Notes: generated from the letters alone by a model not told the origin. 37,341 nt of DNA from Caballeronia sp. SEWSISQ10-4 2 (GCF_030464885.1 NZ_JALPRJ010000077.1:1-37341), one strand, 5' to 3'. Shown: positions 25,248 through 34,024, counted from the stretch's first letter. Made by a program: numbers and translations.

Positions 25248-25899
25248 AAAGTCAACCGCAACATTGCGTGCCGAAAGCGGGCAAGCGAAAGCCCCACAGC
25301 GTGCACGCGGTCACGCACGGGTCGCAGCGCTGCTGGAGGCAGCGGGTACCGAATTCGCAGACAAGGGATACGACGCAGCAACCATGACGGCGATTGCCTC
25401 CCGCGCGGGCGCATCGATTGGCTCGTTGTATCAATTTTTCCCCACCAAGGACCGGATCGCGGGTGCGTTGCTCGAAAGCTATCTGAACATACTCGCAGAG
25501 ACGTTCCACAAGCTGCGCGAGGCTGCGCCGTCTCTGGACGTATCGCTGCTTGCGAGCCGGTTGACGAGAACGTTCGTGAAGTTCCGCGCGACCCATCCGG
25601 CGTTTGCGGTCCTGGTCGAGACCTACAGTTACGCTCTGCCGCGCACCATGAGCATCCGCGAAAGTCTGCGTAGAGAGATCGAATTCGTGCTGGCTGAAGT
25701 GGCGCCGCATCTGGCACCGGCAGAGATCGCCGTCCGTGCCGCCGTGATCCAGCAGATCATGAAGGCGGCCGTCGCGGTTAATGGCGATACCTCCATAGCC
25801 AGTCGTAAAGCTGTCATGGACGAACTGGAGGGCCTTATGCGTCATTACCTGCAGGACGCGATTCAACGTGCGAACCTGGATACCCTCACGTCTTCATAA
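25231..25899 (+). CDS. TetR/AcrR family transcriptional regulator
   Basis: This 222-residue protein has an N-terminal TetR helix-turn-helix (about 28-75: RVAALLEAAGTEFADKGYDA, SRAGASIGSLYQFFPTKDRI) and an all-helical ligand domain. ATG 25231 is the first good start; a second ATG is two codons later. It likely represses itself and the divergent isochorismatase-like gene through the two palindromes. Its last codons overlap by 14 bases the stop end of a Fis-type regulator remnant on the other strand. Confidence 0.9.
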   Translation: MSMSSQKSTATLRAESGQAKAPQRARGHARVAALLEAAGTEFADKGYDAATMTAIASRAGASIGSLYQFFPTKDRIAGALLESYLNILAETFHKLREAAPSLDVSLLASRLTRTFVKFRATHPAFAVLVETYSYALPRTMSIRESLRREIEFVLAEVAPHLAPAEIAVRAAVIQQIMKAAVAVNGDTSIASRKAVMDELEGLMRHYLQDAIQRANLDTLTSS

Positions 25900-25996
25900 G
25901 TCTCCACAGCGTGGTACGTCCAATCCCGAGCGCACGGCTCGCCGCTGCGCGGTTACCGCCGTGGTGTTCCAGAGCGCGTTGTACGGTCGTCACGGG
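25886..25996 (-). pseudogene. C-terminal remnant of a Fis/sigma-54-type regulator
   Basis: The minus strand reads QRALEHHGGNRAAASRALG then IGRTTLWRLMKT and a stop. This is the HTH_8 (Fis-type) DNA-binding end of a sigma-54-dependent activator. A TAA closes the frame just upstream, so only about 35 residues remain. The rest of the gene has been lost at about 25996, where the MFS fragment begins. Confidence 0.7.
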
Positions 25997-26004
25997 TTAC
26001 GGCC

Positions 26005-26561
26005 ACGTGCGGCGTTCTGGGGCTACCTGGGCTGGATGCCGAGCCATCTGTCGCTCAGCCGTCACATCGAACTGAAAGCGCTGGGCTTTGCCGCGGCGAT
26101 GCCGTATCTCGCTGGCACGGTCGGCATGTTCGTGTTCGGCTGGCTCGGCAGCAAGGTGCTGTACCCGTCATCGCTGTCTGTTGATCGCCGCGGTATATCT
26201 GTGCACGGCCGTCTGCCTCTATGTGACCTACAACCTCGAGACTGCGCAGGCGAGCATCGTCGGTTTGTCGGCGGCCGGATTCTTCCTGTATGGCGGTTTC
26301 GGGCCGGTGTGGTCGGTGGTGCTGGATCTGACGCCCGGCAACCTGCGCGGAGTATTCTCGGGTTTCGTCAACTGCGGCGGGCAGATCGGCGGCTTCTTTG
26401 CGCCGATCATCGGCGGTTGGCTGGTCGGCGCGACTGCGTCGTTCACGGGCGGCTTTCTGTTCATGATCGGCGCATTGCTGGTGGCCGCACTGTGTTTCGT
26501 CGCGTTGCAGGTTCTCAAGCGCAACTGGCCGATGTGGCCCGAAGCGGCGATAGCGGTGTGA
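26005..26561 (+). pseudogene. Frameshifted C-terminal half of an MFS transporter
   Basis: The first frame encodes AFWGYLGWMPSHLSLSRHIE and MPYLAGTVGMFVFGWLGSKVL; the next frame continues RHRCLLIAAVYLCTAV, then FFLYGGFGPVWSVVLDLTPG, GGQIGGFFAPIIGGWLVG and FLFMIGALLVAALCFVAL. Together these make transmembrane segments 7-12 of an anion:cation symporter-type MFS protein. The switch lies near 26160, consistent with one extra base in ACCCG. The N-terminal half is absent. Non-functional. Confidence 0.8.
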
Positions 26562-26963
26562 CGTTTGCACACTGCCTGAAACGGTTCGCGCTTGTGTGCC
26601 ATGTAGTCAATTTTAGGCCCCACACCATGAGCCATACCATTGATGTTTTTCCGCGGAACAGAGCGCCGCTCTGGCATTCGCCGGTTGGCAATACCCGGGT
26701 CCAATGGCAGATCTGCCCCTCACATCCGGACGTTCGTGAACGCAATTCGAAGGGCTTTTTATGGCCGGTTACTGCCCCACGTGAGGGGCGGGCGTCGGAC
26801 AATCCGAGGCTACTGAAGGAAGCAGGATCGATCGAGTCAGACTGCCGCTCGCCTTCATGCGCCATGCTATCGTTGCCCGTACTTGGCCTCGTTCCCGTCG
26901 AGAAGGGATCGTCGGGGCGCGATGACTGTGCCTTGTGACTGCGGAAATCATAGACCGAAGATT
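26562..26963. other. Intergenic stretch with a degenerate repeat
   Basis: No gene supported. Bases 26698-26810 hold repeat-like words (CAATGGCAGATCTGCCCC, TATGGCCGGTTACTGCCCC). CCCCACGTGAGGGG at 26775-26788 is a near-perfect short dyad. Confidence 0.3.
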
Positions 26964-27329
26964 ATGGAAACTGTCGCGTTTATCTCGACTGAGAACGGGG
27001 ACGACTTGATTGTGTCCTTTGCGGTCATCGACCCAGCGGATCCGACTGAGATCGAAAGCCTCACCCTTCTGCGCACGCCGAAATACGAGCACCTGCTGGC
27101 AGATTGGGAGCGAGGAGTGAGCGTTTCGTTTGAACGGTACTTGGAAGACGATGAGGAATTGCTGGAAGAACTCCACCTTGATAGAAAATCAGCCGTAGTC
27201 CGCCTGACAACCAGTCTGCGGAACTATGAGCTGGATCTTCGAAAGGTCGACGAGAGAGAGGTGAAGGCTATGCGAAAGGTGCTCTCCCGGATGAACCATG
27301 ACCGCCGGATCAGGCTATTGGGCATCTAA
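26964..27329 (+). CDS. Uncharacterised acidic protein (121 aa)
   Basis: From ATG 26964 the product is METVAFISTENGDDLIVSFA, then a strongly acidic part around residues 50-65 (DDEELLEE) and a basic C-terminus (RKVLSRMNHDRRIRLLGI). No signal peptide, cysteine cluster or membrane segment. I do not recognise the family. The codon pattern looks coding through to the TAA. An in-frame ATG at 26883 would add an Arg-rich tail that looks non-coding. It is flanked by degraded sequence on both sides. Confidence 0.55.
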   Translation: METVAFISTENGDDLIVSFAVIDPADPTEIESLTLLRTPKYEHLLADWERGVSVSFERYLEDDEELLEELHLDRKSAVVRLTTSLRNYELDLRKVDEREVKAMRKVLSRMNHDRRIRLLGI

Positions 27330-27749
27330 CGAGTTCTTCGATCAGACGACCGCAAGCCGGAAGTTTCGCCGTCCTTTCGCGCGGTCAATGACAGCGAGCG
27401 TCCAACATAGCTCATAGAGTTCCATGGCGCGTCGTCACGCGGTTGCCAAGAACGTAAAACAGAACTATCTCCCTGTACAGGCAAGCGAGTACTCAATATC
27501 GCTCGCGCCACAGGCTTCTATGGCGTGTCGCCCGAGCGGCGCCCGCACCCCGGCGTCGATCGCCGGATGCGCGCAGGCGAACATAACTTCTCAGGCGGTC
27601 GTCGGGAATCTCAGCCGCGTGTCGAGCCGATGCCCGTCTGCTTTCCCGATTCCGGGCTTCTGCTTCGGTCCGAAGCGAAGGCTTCGGGTCGGCGGGGATC
27701 ATTCGAGTTTCTCGGATGGCCGTGTACTGGGCGGACCCGACGTCTGAAC
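27330..27749. other. Gene-poor interval
   Basis: No supported gene. Frames on both strands are Arg/Pro/Ser rich with no family features. The end merges into the repeat at 27750. Confidence 0.3.
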
Positions 27750-27839
27750 GTCCGAGCGACGCCACGGGCGAATGGCGCTTCATGGCCGAACCCGGTCCGA
27801 TGCCGAACTCCCGTAGTCGACCCACTATGGCCGATCGAT
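27750..27839 (+). repeat. Interspersed repeat, copy A
   Basis: Shares with 29855-29950 the ordered words TGGCCG, CCCGGTCCGA, GAACT, CCGTAGTCGACCCACT and GTCGAT or GATCGAT. The core (27783-27839 versus 29894-29950) is about 85% alike by hand. Same orientation as copy B. It ends where the HNH fragment begins. Confidence 0.65.
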
Positions 27840-28146
27840 GTTCTACACAACGGTCGCCCGAATCAAAGCACTCGGTATTGTTAGAGCGCCTGCTGCGACA
27901 GCACCCAAGCCAACCGTATTCGGAAATGCCGGCGCGCATTGGGCGGATGATGGCTGGTTTGTCGAGGTCGACTATCAAGAGTTAGAGAAGACTATTCGGC
28001 CTGCGGACCACATGGATGTCTTGGAAGCATTGCTAACCTATGGACAAGTACTTGGCTTCTTCACCAGACGGCCGGTCCCTCCAAGGTCGAATGCCAGGAC
28101 TTACGACGCACACTTGATTTATGGAATGATCAGTCTTAATATCTGA
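27838..28146 (+). pseudogene. Fragment of an HNH-type restriction endonuclease
   Basis: The 102-codon frame contains RIKALGIVRAPAATAPKP, FGNAGAHWADDGWFVEVDY and ELEKTIRPADHMDVL. I recognise this as the N-terminal recognition-like module of a family of HNH restriction endonucleases (DGW-V-V-F, L--PIRPKDH pattern). Both the beginning and the HNH domain are missing, and after DVLEALLTYG the sequence no longer fits. The fragment starts exactly at the end of repeat copy A. Family recall is from memory and unverified. A short functional protein cannot be excluded. Confidence 0.42.
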
Positions 28147-28151
28147 CCATT
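28125..28151. promoter_or_regulatory. Operator-like inverted repeat abutting tetR
   Basis: AATGATCAG-N9-CTGACCATT, 8 of 9 arm positions paired, ends one base before the tetR ATG at 28152. A matching half-site, AACGATCAGTC, recurs at 28802-28812 just before the transporter start. Fits binding by the TetR protein. Confidence 0.6.
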
Positions 28152-28781
28152 ATGAAACGAGCCTCCACGCCTACCATTCCGTCTCCTGCGTCATCCGAGC
28201 GAGGACGGCCCCGTGAATTCGATATTGACCACGTGACACGAGCTGCCGGTCGAGTCTTTTGGGAACAGGGTTACCACGCAACCTCGATCGAGACCCTCTG
28301 CAAATCTACGGGCCTCTTTCGAGCCAGTCTCTACGGTGTATTCGGCGACAAGCATGGCCTCCTCATTGCCGCTTTTGATCAGTACGCGGAAGGTGCTGTA
28401 GCGCGGTTGAGACAGAGACTGGAAGATGGAGCGTCTCCGCACGAAGCCCTGCGTCAAGCGTTGCTTCACTACACGAAAGTCTCTGCGAGGCTATCGGGAC
28501 GGCACGGCTGCTTCATTACGAACGCAGCCGTCGAACTGTTGCCTGCGGACGAGGCTCTGCGTCCGCACATTGAAACGACGTTGCGTCGAATTGCGACATA
28601 TCTTGCCGCTGCCGTAATTCGAGGTCAGCAGGCGGGCGAATTCAACGCAGCGCTTGATGAGCAGGCTGTAAGCACATTTCTGTTGTGTGTCATTCAAGGG
28701 TTTCGTGTTCTCGGTAAGGTGAGTTTTGAAGAGAGGGATCTCGTCCCGGTCGTCGAAATGACGATGCGTGCGCTGATCTAA
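28152..28781 (+). CDS. TetR family transcriptional regulator
   Basis: This 209-residue protein has a helix-turn-helix at about 25-72 (HVTRAAGRVFWEQGYHATSI, STGLFRASLYGVFGDKHGLL) and a helical effector domain with the GRHGCFITNAAVEL motif common in the TetR subgroup that regulates drug or electrophile response genes. ATG 28152 immediately follows the palindrome. The DMT transporter gene starts 31 bp downstream in the same direction, so it is the likely partner and target. Confidence 0.88.
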   Translation: MKRASTPTIPSPASSERGRPREFDIDHVTRAAGRVFWEQGYHATSIETLCKSTGLFRASLYGVFGDKHGLLIAAFDQYAEGAVARLRQRLEDGASPHEALRQALLHYTKVSARLSGRHGCFITNAAVELLPADEALRPHIETTLRRIATYLAAAVIRGQQAGEFNAALDEQAVSTFLLCVIQGFRVLGKVSFEERDLVPVVEMTMRALI

Positions 28782-28812
28782 AATTTTTTCCCGATTTCTG
28801 GAACGATCAGTC

Positions 28813-29826
28813 ATGAATAAGCGGATAGGATTTTCGTCAGTGCCATCCGGTCGTGAAGCCGCTTCTGCGGCGGCTGTCCAGCCTCGTCACAGTGCGTACG
28901 GAAAAGGCGTGCTGTTTTGCGTGGTCGCCACAGTACTGATGGGCATCATGTTTCCTGTTATGACAGACGCGCTCACGCACGTGGACCCATTCACGTTCAC
29001 CTCGCTGCGCTATTTGATCGCCGGTACCGCGTTTCTCGCGCTGCTTCTTATCAAGGAAGGAAGGGGCGCCCTGCGGGCAAACGGGGAATCACTTCTGCTA
29101 GCGTGGCTGCTGGGTTCAATAGGCTTCTGTGGATTCGGCTCGTTTGTGTTTCTCGGGCAACAGCTCGCAGGCCCGGAGGGTGCGCTCACCGCATCGATCA
29201 TGATGGCGACTCAGCCGATGATGGGATTGCTCCTGAATTCAATCGTCCGAAAAAGCATGCCGCCCGTGTTTTCGTTCTTGTTCATCGTGATGTCATTTGC
29301 CGGCGTCTCGCTTGTGGTTACAAAGGGAAACGTTGCAGCTGCGCTGCGCGAGCCACAGCACTATTCCGCCAATGCGCTAATCCTGGTAGGTGCATTCTGT
29401 TGGGTTACTTATACTTTCAGCGCATCGCATTTCAAAACTTGGTCTCCGTTGAAATATACGACGCTGACAACATGGTTGGGACTAACTTCAATTCTTGGCC
29501 TTAACGTGCTGCTGTTCGCCTTGCGAGTCGTTCCTGTACCCTCGGCTGCACAGCTATGGGCGATCGCCCCCCACTTGCTGTATATGGGTCCGGTTGCAGG
29601 TTTCGTCGCAATCTTGTTCTGGAATCTCGGCAACCGGATTCTTACTCCGCTCAACGGCGTGTTGTTCATGGATGTATTGCCCGTCACTACATTCGCCGTG
29701 TCGGCTGTTACAGGCGTGGTACCTGGCCGTGCACAAATCGTCGGCGCATGCATGACCGGCATCGCGCTGATACTTAATAATGTCTATCTGCGCCGCCGTG
29801 CCCGGAACGTTCAAGCGGCACGCTGA
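28813..29826 (+). CDS. EamA/DMT family transporter
   Basis: This 337-residue membrane protein has about ten predicted membrane segments beginning at residue 31, in two EamA repeats (VLFCVVATVLMGIMFPVM and ALILVGAFCWVTYTFSAS). The GPEGALTASIMMATQP and GVLFMDVLPVTTF segments mark the ends of each repeat. DMT proteins of this sort export amino acids or metabolites, or resist toxins. Substrate unknown. It is probably in one operon with the preceding tetR gene. Confidence 0.87.
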   Translation: MNKRIGFSSVPSGREAASAAAVQPRHSAYGKGVLFCVVATVLMGIMFPVMTDALTHVDPFTFTSLRYLIAGTAFLALLLIKEGRGALRANGESLLLAWLLGSIGFCGFGSFVFLGQQLAGPEGALTASIMMATQPMMGLLLNSIVRKSMPPVFSFLFIVMSFAGVSLVVTKGNVAAALREPQHYSANALILVGAFCWVTYTFSASHFKTWSPLKYTTLTTWLGLTSILGLNVLLFALRVVPVPSAAQLWAIAPHLLYMGPVAGFVAILFWNLGNRILTPLNGVLFMDVLPVTTFAVSAVTGVVPGRAQIVGACMTGIALILNNVYLRRRARNVQAAR

Positions 29827-29854
29827 CGCCGTAGAAACGAGTGCATAGGCGTCG

Positions 29855-29950
29855 AGTGACGACGATCAGGGCGGCGAATCGAACGGCTCAAAGTGGCCGG
29901 CCCCGGTCCGACGATGAACTGCCGTAGTCGACCCACTGCGGCTTGTCGAT
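29855..29950 (+). repeat. Interspersed repeat, copy B
   Basis: Direct copy of the element at 27750-27839 (see the ordered shared words there). It lies between the stop of the DMT transporter gene and the convergent amidotransferase gene. The two copies bracket the HNH fragment, tetR and eamA. Confidence 0.65.
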
Positions 29951-29992
29951 CCGCCGTAACGTCATCGGCAGCTACCAAGGCGTAACTGCCAT

Positions 29993-30847
29993 TCATCCCA
30001 TCGAGACAACCGGTGCGCCCGATGTCTCGGACGGCGCATATCGCGCGGTAGCAAGTACCTGAGGCGGCACTGGGACGTGTGCGCGTCTGACCAGGGAGCC
30101 TTCGCGAAACATGAGCAGATCGCCCGGCTGGCACGTGGTCCATGCTTCATCGGTGAGTGGTGTCGTCGCGATCACTGCCGTGCAGTCTTTCGAGGTCGCA
30201 TAAGCGGAGAAGTCGACCGACATATCGGCATCGACGAGTCTCGCGCTTGAGAACGGCCAGCGACGCATCACGTAAGCAAGCCGCGTGGAGCAGTAGGCAA
30301 ACTGCGACTGTCCGTTCGACAGCAGGAAGTTGAAGATTCGATAGCGATTCAGGTTGCGGGTCATTTCCTCCACGACGTCGAACAGCGCGTCCGGCGTGGT
30401 ATCCCGACCGACGCCACGTTCGTGGATCACATTCATGATGGTGCAGAAGGCCGATTCACTGTCGGTTGTTCCCACCGGCGCGTAAGGGCCTGGCACCCAC
30501 CAGTTTCGCTCCCGCAGGTCGCCGTTATGGGCGAACACCCATTGCTGTCCGTTATGTTCGCGCATGAACGGATGGCAATTCTCAGCGCTCGCGCCGCCCT
30601 GCGTGGCCTTGCGGATGTGCGCAATGACATTGCGCGATTTGATCGGATAACGTTTCACGAACTCCGCCATAGGGGATTGGCAAGCAGGTTTGTCGTCGAT
30701 GAATAACCGGCACGCGCGCTCCTCATAAAACGCGATTCCCCATCCATCCACATGATGATCGGTCCGACCGCCTCGAGCCGCAAATCCCGTGAAGGAAAAG
30801 GTCACATCGGTCGGCTCAGCGCAACTAAGAGCAAGGAGCTGGCACAT
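29993..30847 (-). CDS. Class II glutamine amidotransferase (YafJ-like)
   Basis: This 284-residue protein starts MCQLLALS, so Cys2 becomes the N-terminal nucleophile after Met removal. The glutaminase domain continues with RGGRTDHHVDGWGIAFYE, IAHIRKATQG and FAHNGDL, the glutamine-binding and oxyanion motifs of Ntn amidotransferases. Length and motifs match the YafJ/EgtC group, which uses glutamine-derived ammonia or hydrolyses gamma-glutamyl amides. Acceptor substrate unknown, and no partner gene is adjacent. It stands alone and is divergent from the porin. Confidence 0.88.
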   Translation of the reverse strand: MCQLLALSCAEPTDVTFSFTGFAARGGRTDHHVDGWGIAFYEERACRLFIDDKPACQSPMAEFVKRYPIKSRNVIAHIRKATQGGASAENCHPFMREHNGQQWVFAHNGDLRERNWWVPGPYAPVGTTDSESAFCTIMNVIHERGVGRDTTPDALFDVVEEMTRNLNRYRIFNFLLSNGQSQFAYCSTRLAYVMRRWPFSSARLVDADMSVDFSAYATSKDCTAVIATTPLTDEAWTTCQPGDLLMFREGSLVRRAHVPVPPQVLATARYAPSETSGAPVVSMG

Positions 30848-31008
30848 AGGTAAGGCATGTAATTAGTGGTAAGAATTAACTACTTCGTTCGCTGCATCAG
30901 GTAGACGCTATCTATATTAATTACCGGCCAATATAGAACGTTATTTCAAATTGATCGATCGGAACGAAGGGCTTTAGTTTTTTCTTCTACCCACCCCGCG
31001 ATACAGTG

Positions 31009-31100
31009 ATTCCGTTCCCCGATGAACGGGAATGCAGCTCCGAACCCGGTGTGCAGCGCATTGCTGCATCCCATTGGTTTCGGTCTGGCTTCTATGGGAT
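31009..31100 (+). promoter_or_regulatory. Porin leader with two hairpins
   Basis: A hairpin from ATTCCGTTC / GAACGGGAAT (31009-31032) and another from ATCCCAT / ATGGGAT (31068-31074 / 31094-31100) lie upstream of the porin start at 31122. They may shape mRNA stability or small-RNA control of the porin, as is usual for outer-membrane proteins. No clear ribosome site is seen within ten bases of the start. Confidence 0.3.
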
Positions 31101-31121
31101 CCAACATTAAAAACACCGCAC

Positions 31122-32261
31122 ATGAAATCAAGATTCTTTTTCGGGTTTGGAGCTTTGGGAATGACTGCGATGCTGGCAACATCGGCGGCGCAAGCGGACA
31201 ACAGCGTGACGCTCTATGGTCGGATGGACAACGGGGTGACCTATATAACGAACACGGGAGGGCAACACGAATACAAGATGGACAGCGGCGTCGTGTACAG
31301 CAACTACTGGGGGCTGCGCGGCGTAGAGGATCTTGGCGGGGGCACGCAAGCCATATTCGATCTTCGCTCCGGCTTTCGCGTGACCGACGGCAGTTCGAAG
31401 CCCAGCAGCGCCTACATGTTCGGAAAGACCGCGCTGGTCGGCCTGAGCAACTCGTTCGGCACGCTGACGCTCGGCAGGCAATACGACTTCATCAACGACT
31501 ACACGTCCCGCTATAACATCAGCCAGGACGGCGACGGGTACGCGATCCACCTGGGCGACCTGGACCGCATGAGCGGCGACACGATGATCAATTCGGTCAA
31601 GTTCGCAAGCAAGAGTTTCAACGGCCTGAGCGCGGGCGGAATGTATTCGTTCAGCAATACGGCCGGCAGCTTTCACACCGGCTCCGCGTGGAGCGCCGGC
31701 GTGCTTTACGCGACGGGCTCGTTCAGTGCGGCAGCGGCTTACTCGCAGTTGAACAGCACGACAATCGATCCGTACAACGCGCTCGGCTTGTCGTCGTTCC
31801 TTGGCACCACGACCGCTAAAGTCAGCAGTTCGACGGGCCAGCTCACGTCGCTGTATTCGAGCACCGGACTGACCGTGAGCCACCTCGATACGGGCGGGAT
31901 CGGTGCGAGCTACAGCTTCGACCAGCTCACGATCAAGGCCAACACGACCCTGACCAAGATCACGTCGGCCGATGGCAAGGTGTCGTCTTTCATGCATGTG
32001 TATGAAGCCGGCAGCGCGTATCAGTTCTCGCCTGCGTTGGCGCTCCGCTCGGGCTACCAGTACACGACCTTCGAACATCATCACTGGAATGAGCTGTCGA
32101 TCGGTCTTTACGAGAGTCTGTCGAAGAGTACGCGGATCTATACGTCGGCAGGCTACCTGCGCGCATCGAGCGGCGTGAATGCAGTGATCGGCTATGCGTT
32201 CACCCCGTCGAGCACACAGACGCAAGCCGCCTTGCGCGTCGGTATCGCCCACAACTTCTGA
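31122..32261 (+). CDS. Gram-negative general porin (Burkholderia-type)
   Basis: This 379-residue protein has a signal peptide cleaved at SAAQA (residue 25), then DNSVTLYGRMDNGV, the standard opening of the beta-proteobacterial trimeric porins, WGLRGVEDLGGGTQAIF, and the GRQYDF segment leading to the constriction loop. It ends RVGIAHNF with the terminal Phe needed for outer-membrane assembly. ATG 31122 is chosen for the signal peptide; the frame to 31032 upstream is leader. The dipeptide-binding protein gene follows 80 bp downstream, so the pore may feed that uptake system. Confidence 0.93.
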   Translation: MKSRFFFGFGALGMTAMLATSAAQADNSVTLYGRMDNGVTYITNTGGQHEYKMDSGVVYSNYWGLRGVEDLGGGTQAIFDLRSGFRVTDGSSKPSSAYMFGKTALVGLSNSFGTLTLGRQYDFINDYTSRYNISQDGDGYAIHLGDLDRMSGDTMINSVKFASKSFNGLSAGGMYSFSNTAGSFHTGSAWSAGVLYATGSFSAAAAYSQLNSTTIDPYNALGLSSFLGTTTAKVSSSTGQLTSLYSSTGLTVSHLDTGGIGASYSFDQLTIKANTTLTKITSADGKVSSFMHVYEAGSAYQFSPALALRSGYQYTTFEHHHWNELSIGLYESLSKSTRIYTSAGYLRASSGVNAVIGYAFTPSSTQTQAALRVGIAHNF

Positions 32262-32341
32262 CCTTCTGATTGAACCTGTACCGGGCCGCGGCCGCCGACG
32301 CGCGTGCGGCGGCCGAGGCTAATTCAAACGAGAAACATCCA

Positions 32342-33919
32342 ATGAAATTGCGATTCTCCGCTATTGCGTTGCTCATGGTTTTACCGCTTGCGAGCACCTT
32401 TGCGAAGCCGCTGGTCGTCTGCACCGAAGCTAGCCCAGAAGGATTCGATCCGGTACGTTACAGCACGCTGACCATCACGAATGCATCTGCCGACGTCATT
32501 TTCAACGGGCTTGTCACGTACGACAATGTGACCGGCACCGTGCAGCCGGCGCTCGCGCAGAGTTGGGACGTCAGTGAGTCCGGCGCGGTCTACACATTCC
32601 ATCTGCATCCCAACGTTCACTTCCAGACGACCGATTACTTCAAGCCGACCCGGACGTTCGATGCCGACGACGTGATCGCCACGTTCGACCGGATGCTGAA
32701 TCCGGACAACGCATGGCGCAAGGCGTTGCCGACGATCGTGATGCCGAACGTGCAGTCGATGCAGATCACGAAGCTGATCAAGTCGGTCGACAAGGTCGAT
32801 CCGCTAACGGTGCGCATAGTTCTCAGCCGTCCTGACGCCACCTTCCTGCCGATCCTGACGATGAGTTTCGCATCGATCTATTCGAGCGAATATCTGGCGC
32901 AACTGCTGAAAACCAACGCGATCGCAGACCTGAACGCCAAACCAGTATCGACCGGCCCATTCATCCTGAAGAGCTATCGCCCGGACGCGACGATCCGCTA
33001 CGCAGTGAACCCGGACTACTGGGGACCGAAACCCAAGGTCGATGGGTTGATCTATGCGATCACGCCCGATCCGACCGTGCGGGCACAACGGGTCAAGGCA
33101 GGCGAATGCGACATCGCGCTCGCACCGAAGCCGGACGACGTTGCCTCGGCGCGCAAGGACCCGTCGCTGAAAGTGCTCGACGTGCCAGGGTTCATGACGG
33201 CGTTCGTTGCGCTCAATACGCAGCGTCACGGCCTCGACAATCCGGCGGTGCGCCGCGCGATCAATCTGGCCTTCGATCGCAATACGTACGTGAAGACGTT
33301 GTTTGGCACCAGCGCAGTCCCGGCGACGAGTCCGTATCCCAGCAGCACGGAGGCGAAGACCGGCTACGCGTACGATCCCGTGCTCGCGAAAAAACTGCTG
33401 GCCCAGGCGGGCATGGCGAACGGACTAAGCCTGACGATCTGGACCCGCTCGACTGGCAGCACGCTCAATCCGAATCCGAAGGTGGGCGCCGAACTGCTTC
33501 AGGCCGATCTCACCAAGGTAGGCATCGACGCGCAGATCAAGACGCTGGAGTGGGGCGAGTTGCTTCATGAAATCAAGCAGGGGCAATACGACCTGTTGTT
33601 CATGGGATGGGCCGGCGACAACGGTGATCCGGACAACTTCCTGTCGCCGCTGTTCTCGTGCGACGCAGTGAAGGGCGGCACCAACTTCCAGCGTTACTGC
33701 GATGCGTCGCTGGATGCGTCGATCGCGAGCGGCAAGGCGACCAGCGCCGCATCGGTTCGTGCGCAGGACTACGAGCGCGCCGAGAAGATTGCGCACGATC
33801 AAGCGCTCTGGATTCCGCTTGCGCATCCGCTGGTGGCCGCGATCACGCGTCCGAATGTCGATGGCTATCACGTCAGTCCGTTTGGCCGCGTGAACTTCGG
33901 GTCCGTGTCGATCCGGTAG
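32342..33919 (+). CDS. dppA: Dipeptide-type ABC transporter substrate-binding protein (SBP_bac_5)
   Basis: This 525-residue periplasmic protein has a signal peptide cleaved near STFA (residue 21) and then KPLVVCTEASPEGFDP, the DppA-type opening. FHLHPNVHFQTT, the DADDVIATFDRML helix, STGPFILKSYRP and AVNPDYWG are standard class C (cluster C) binding-protein motifs, and MGWAGDNGDPDNFLSPLF is the DppA ligand-binding stretch. It should capture dipeptides or related molecules. The permease operon that normally follows is missing: only the first codons of dppB remain. The gene symbol reflects similarity to DppA, not proven substrate. Confidence 0.88.
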   Translation: MKLRFSAIALLMVLPLASTFAKPLVVCTEASPEGFDPVRYSTLTITNASADVIFNGLVTYDNVTGTVQPALAQSWDVSESGAVYTFHLHPNVHFQTTDYFKPTRTFDADDVIATFDRMLNPDNAWRKALPTIVMPNVQSMQITKLIKSVDKVDPLTVRIVLSRPDATFLPILTMSFASIYSSEYLAQLLKTNAIADLNAKPVSTGPFILKSYRPDATIRYAVNPDYWGPKPKVDGLIYAITPDPTVRAQRVKAGECDIALAPKPDDVASARKDPSLKVLDVPGFMTAFVALNTQRHGLDNPAVRRAINLAFDRNTYVKTLFGTSAVPATSPYPSSTEAKTGYAYDPVLAKKLLAQAGMANGLSLTIWTRSTGSTLNPNPKVGAELLQADLTKVGIDAQIKTLEWGELLHEIKQGQYDLLFMGWAGDNGDPDNFLSPLFSCDAVKGGTNFQRYCDASLDASIASGKATSAASVRAQDYERAEKIAHDQALWIPLAHPLVAAITRPNVDGYHVSPFGRVNFGSVSIR

Positions 33920-33960
33920 TCGCGTCCGGCAAAGCCGCCCGCATCACTTTTTCACCGAAC

Positions 33961-33986
33961 GACGGTCGTGCAGTTGCACGACCGTC
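33961..33986 (+). terminator. Long perfect hairpin after dppA
   Basis: GACGGTCGTGCA and TGCACGACCGTC are perfect 12-nt arms separated by GT, 41 bases after the dppA stop. No T-run follows. In binding-protein operons such stems often protect the upstream mRNA, so it may be an attenuator or stabiliser instead of a full terminator. Confidence 0.6.
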
Positions 33987-34024
33987 AGTGGAGACATGCG
34001 CGCGGTTTTCTCTGGAGACCGCTT

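Noticed and set aside
25868..26938. A 356-codon frame over the MFS remnant
   Set aside because: Only its first part matches an MFS protein; the rest is the wrong frame after a frameshift.
31128..32252. A 374-codon minus-strand frame opposite the porin
   Set aside because: It is a mirror of the porin's codon pattern, Arg/Val/Ala rich, with no recognisable content.
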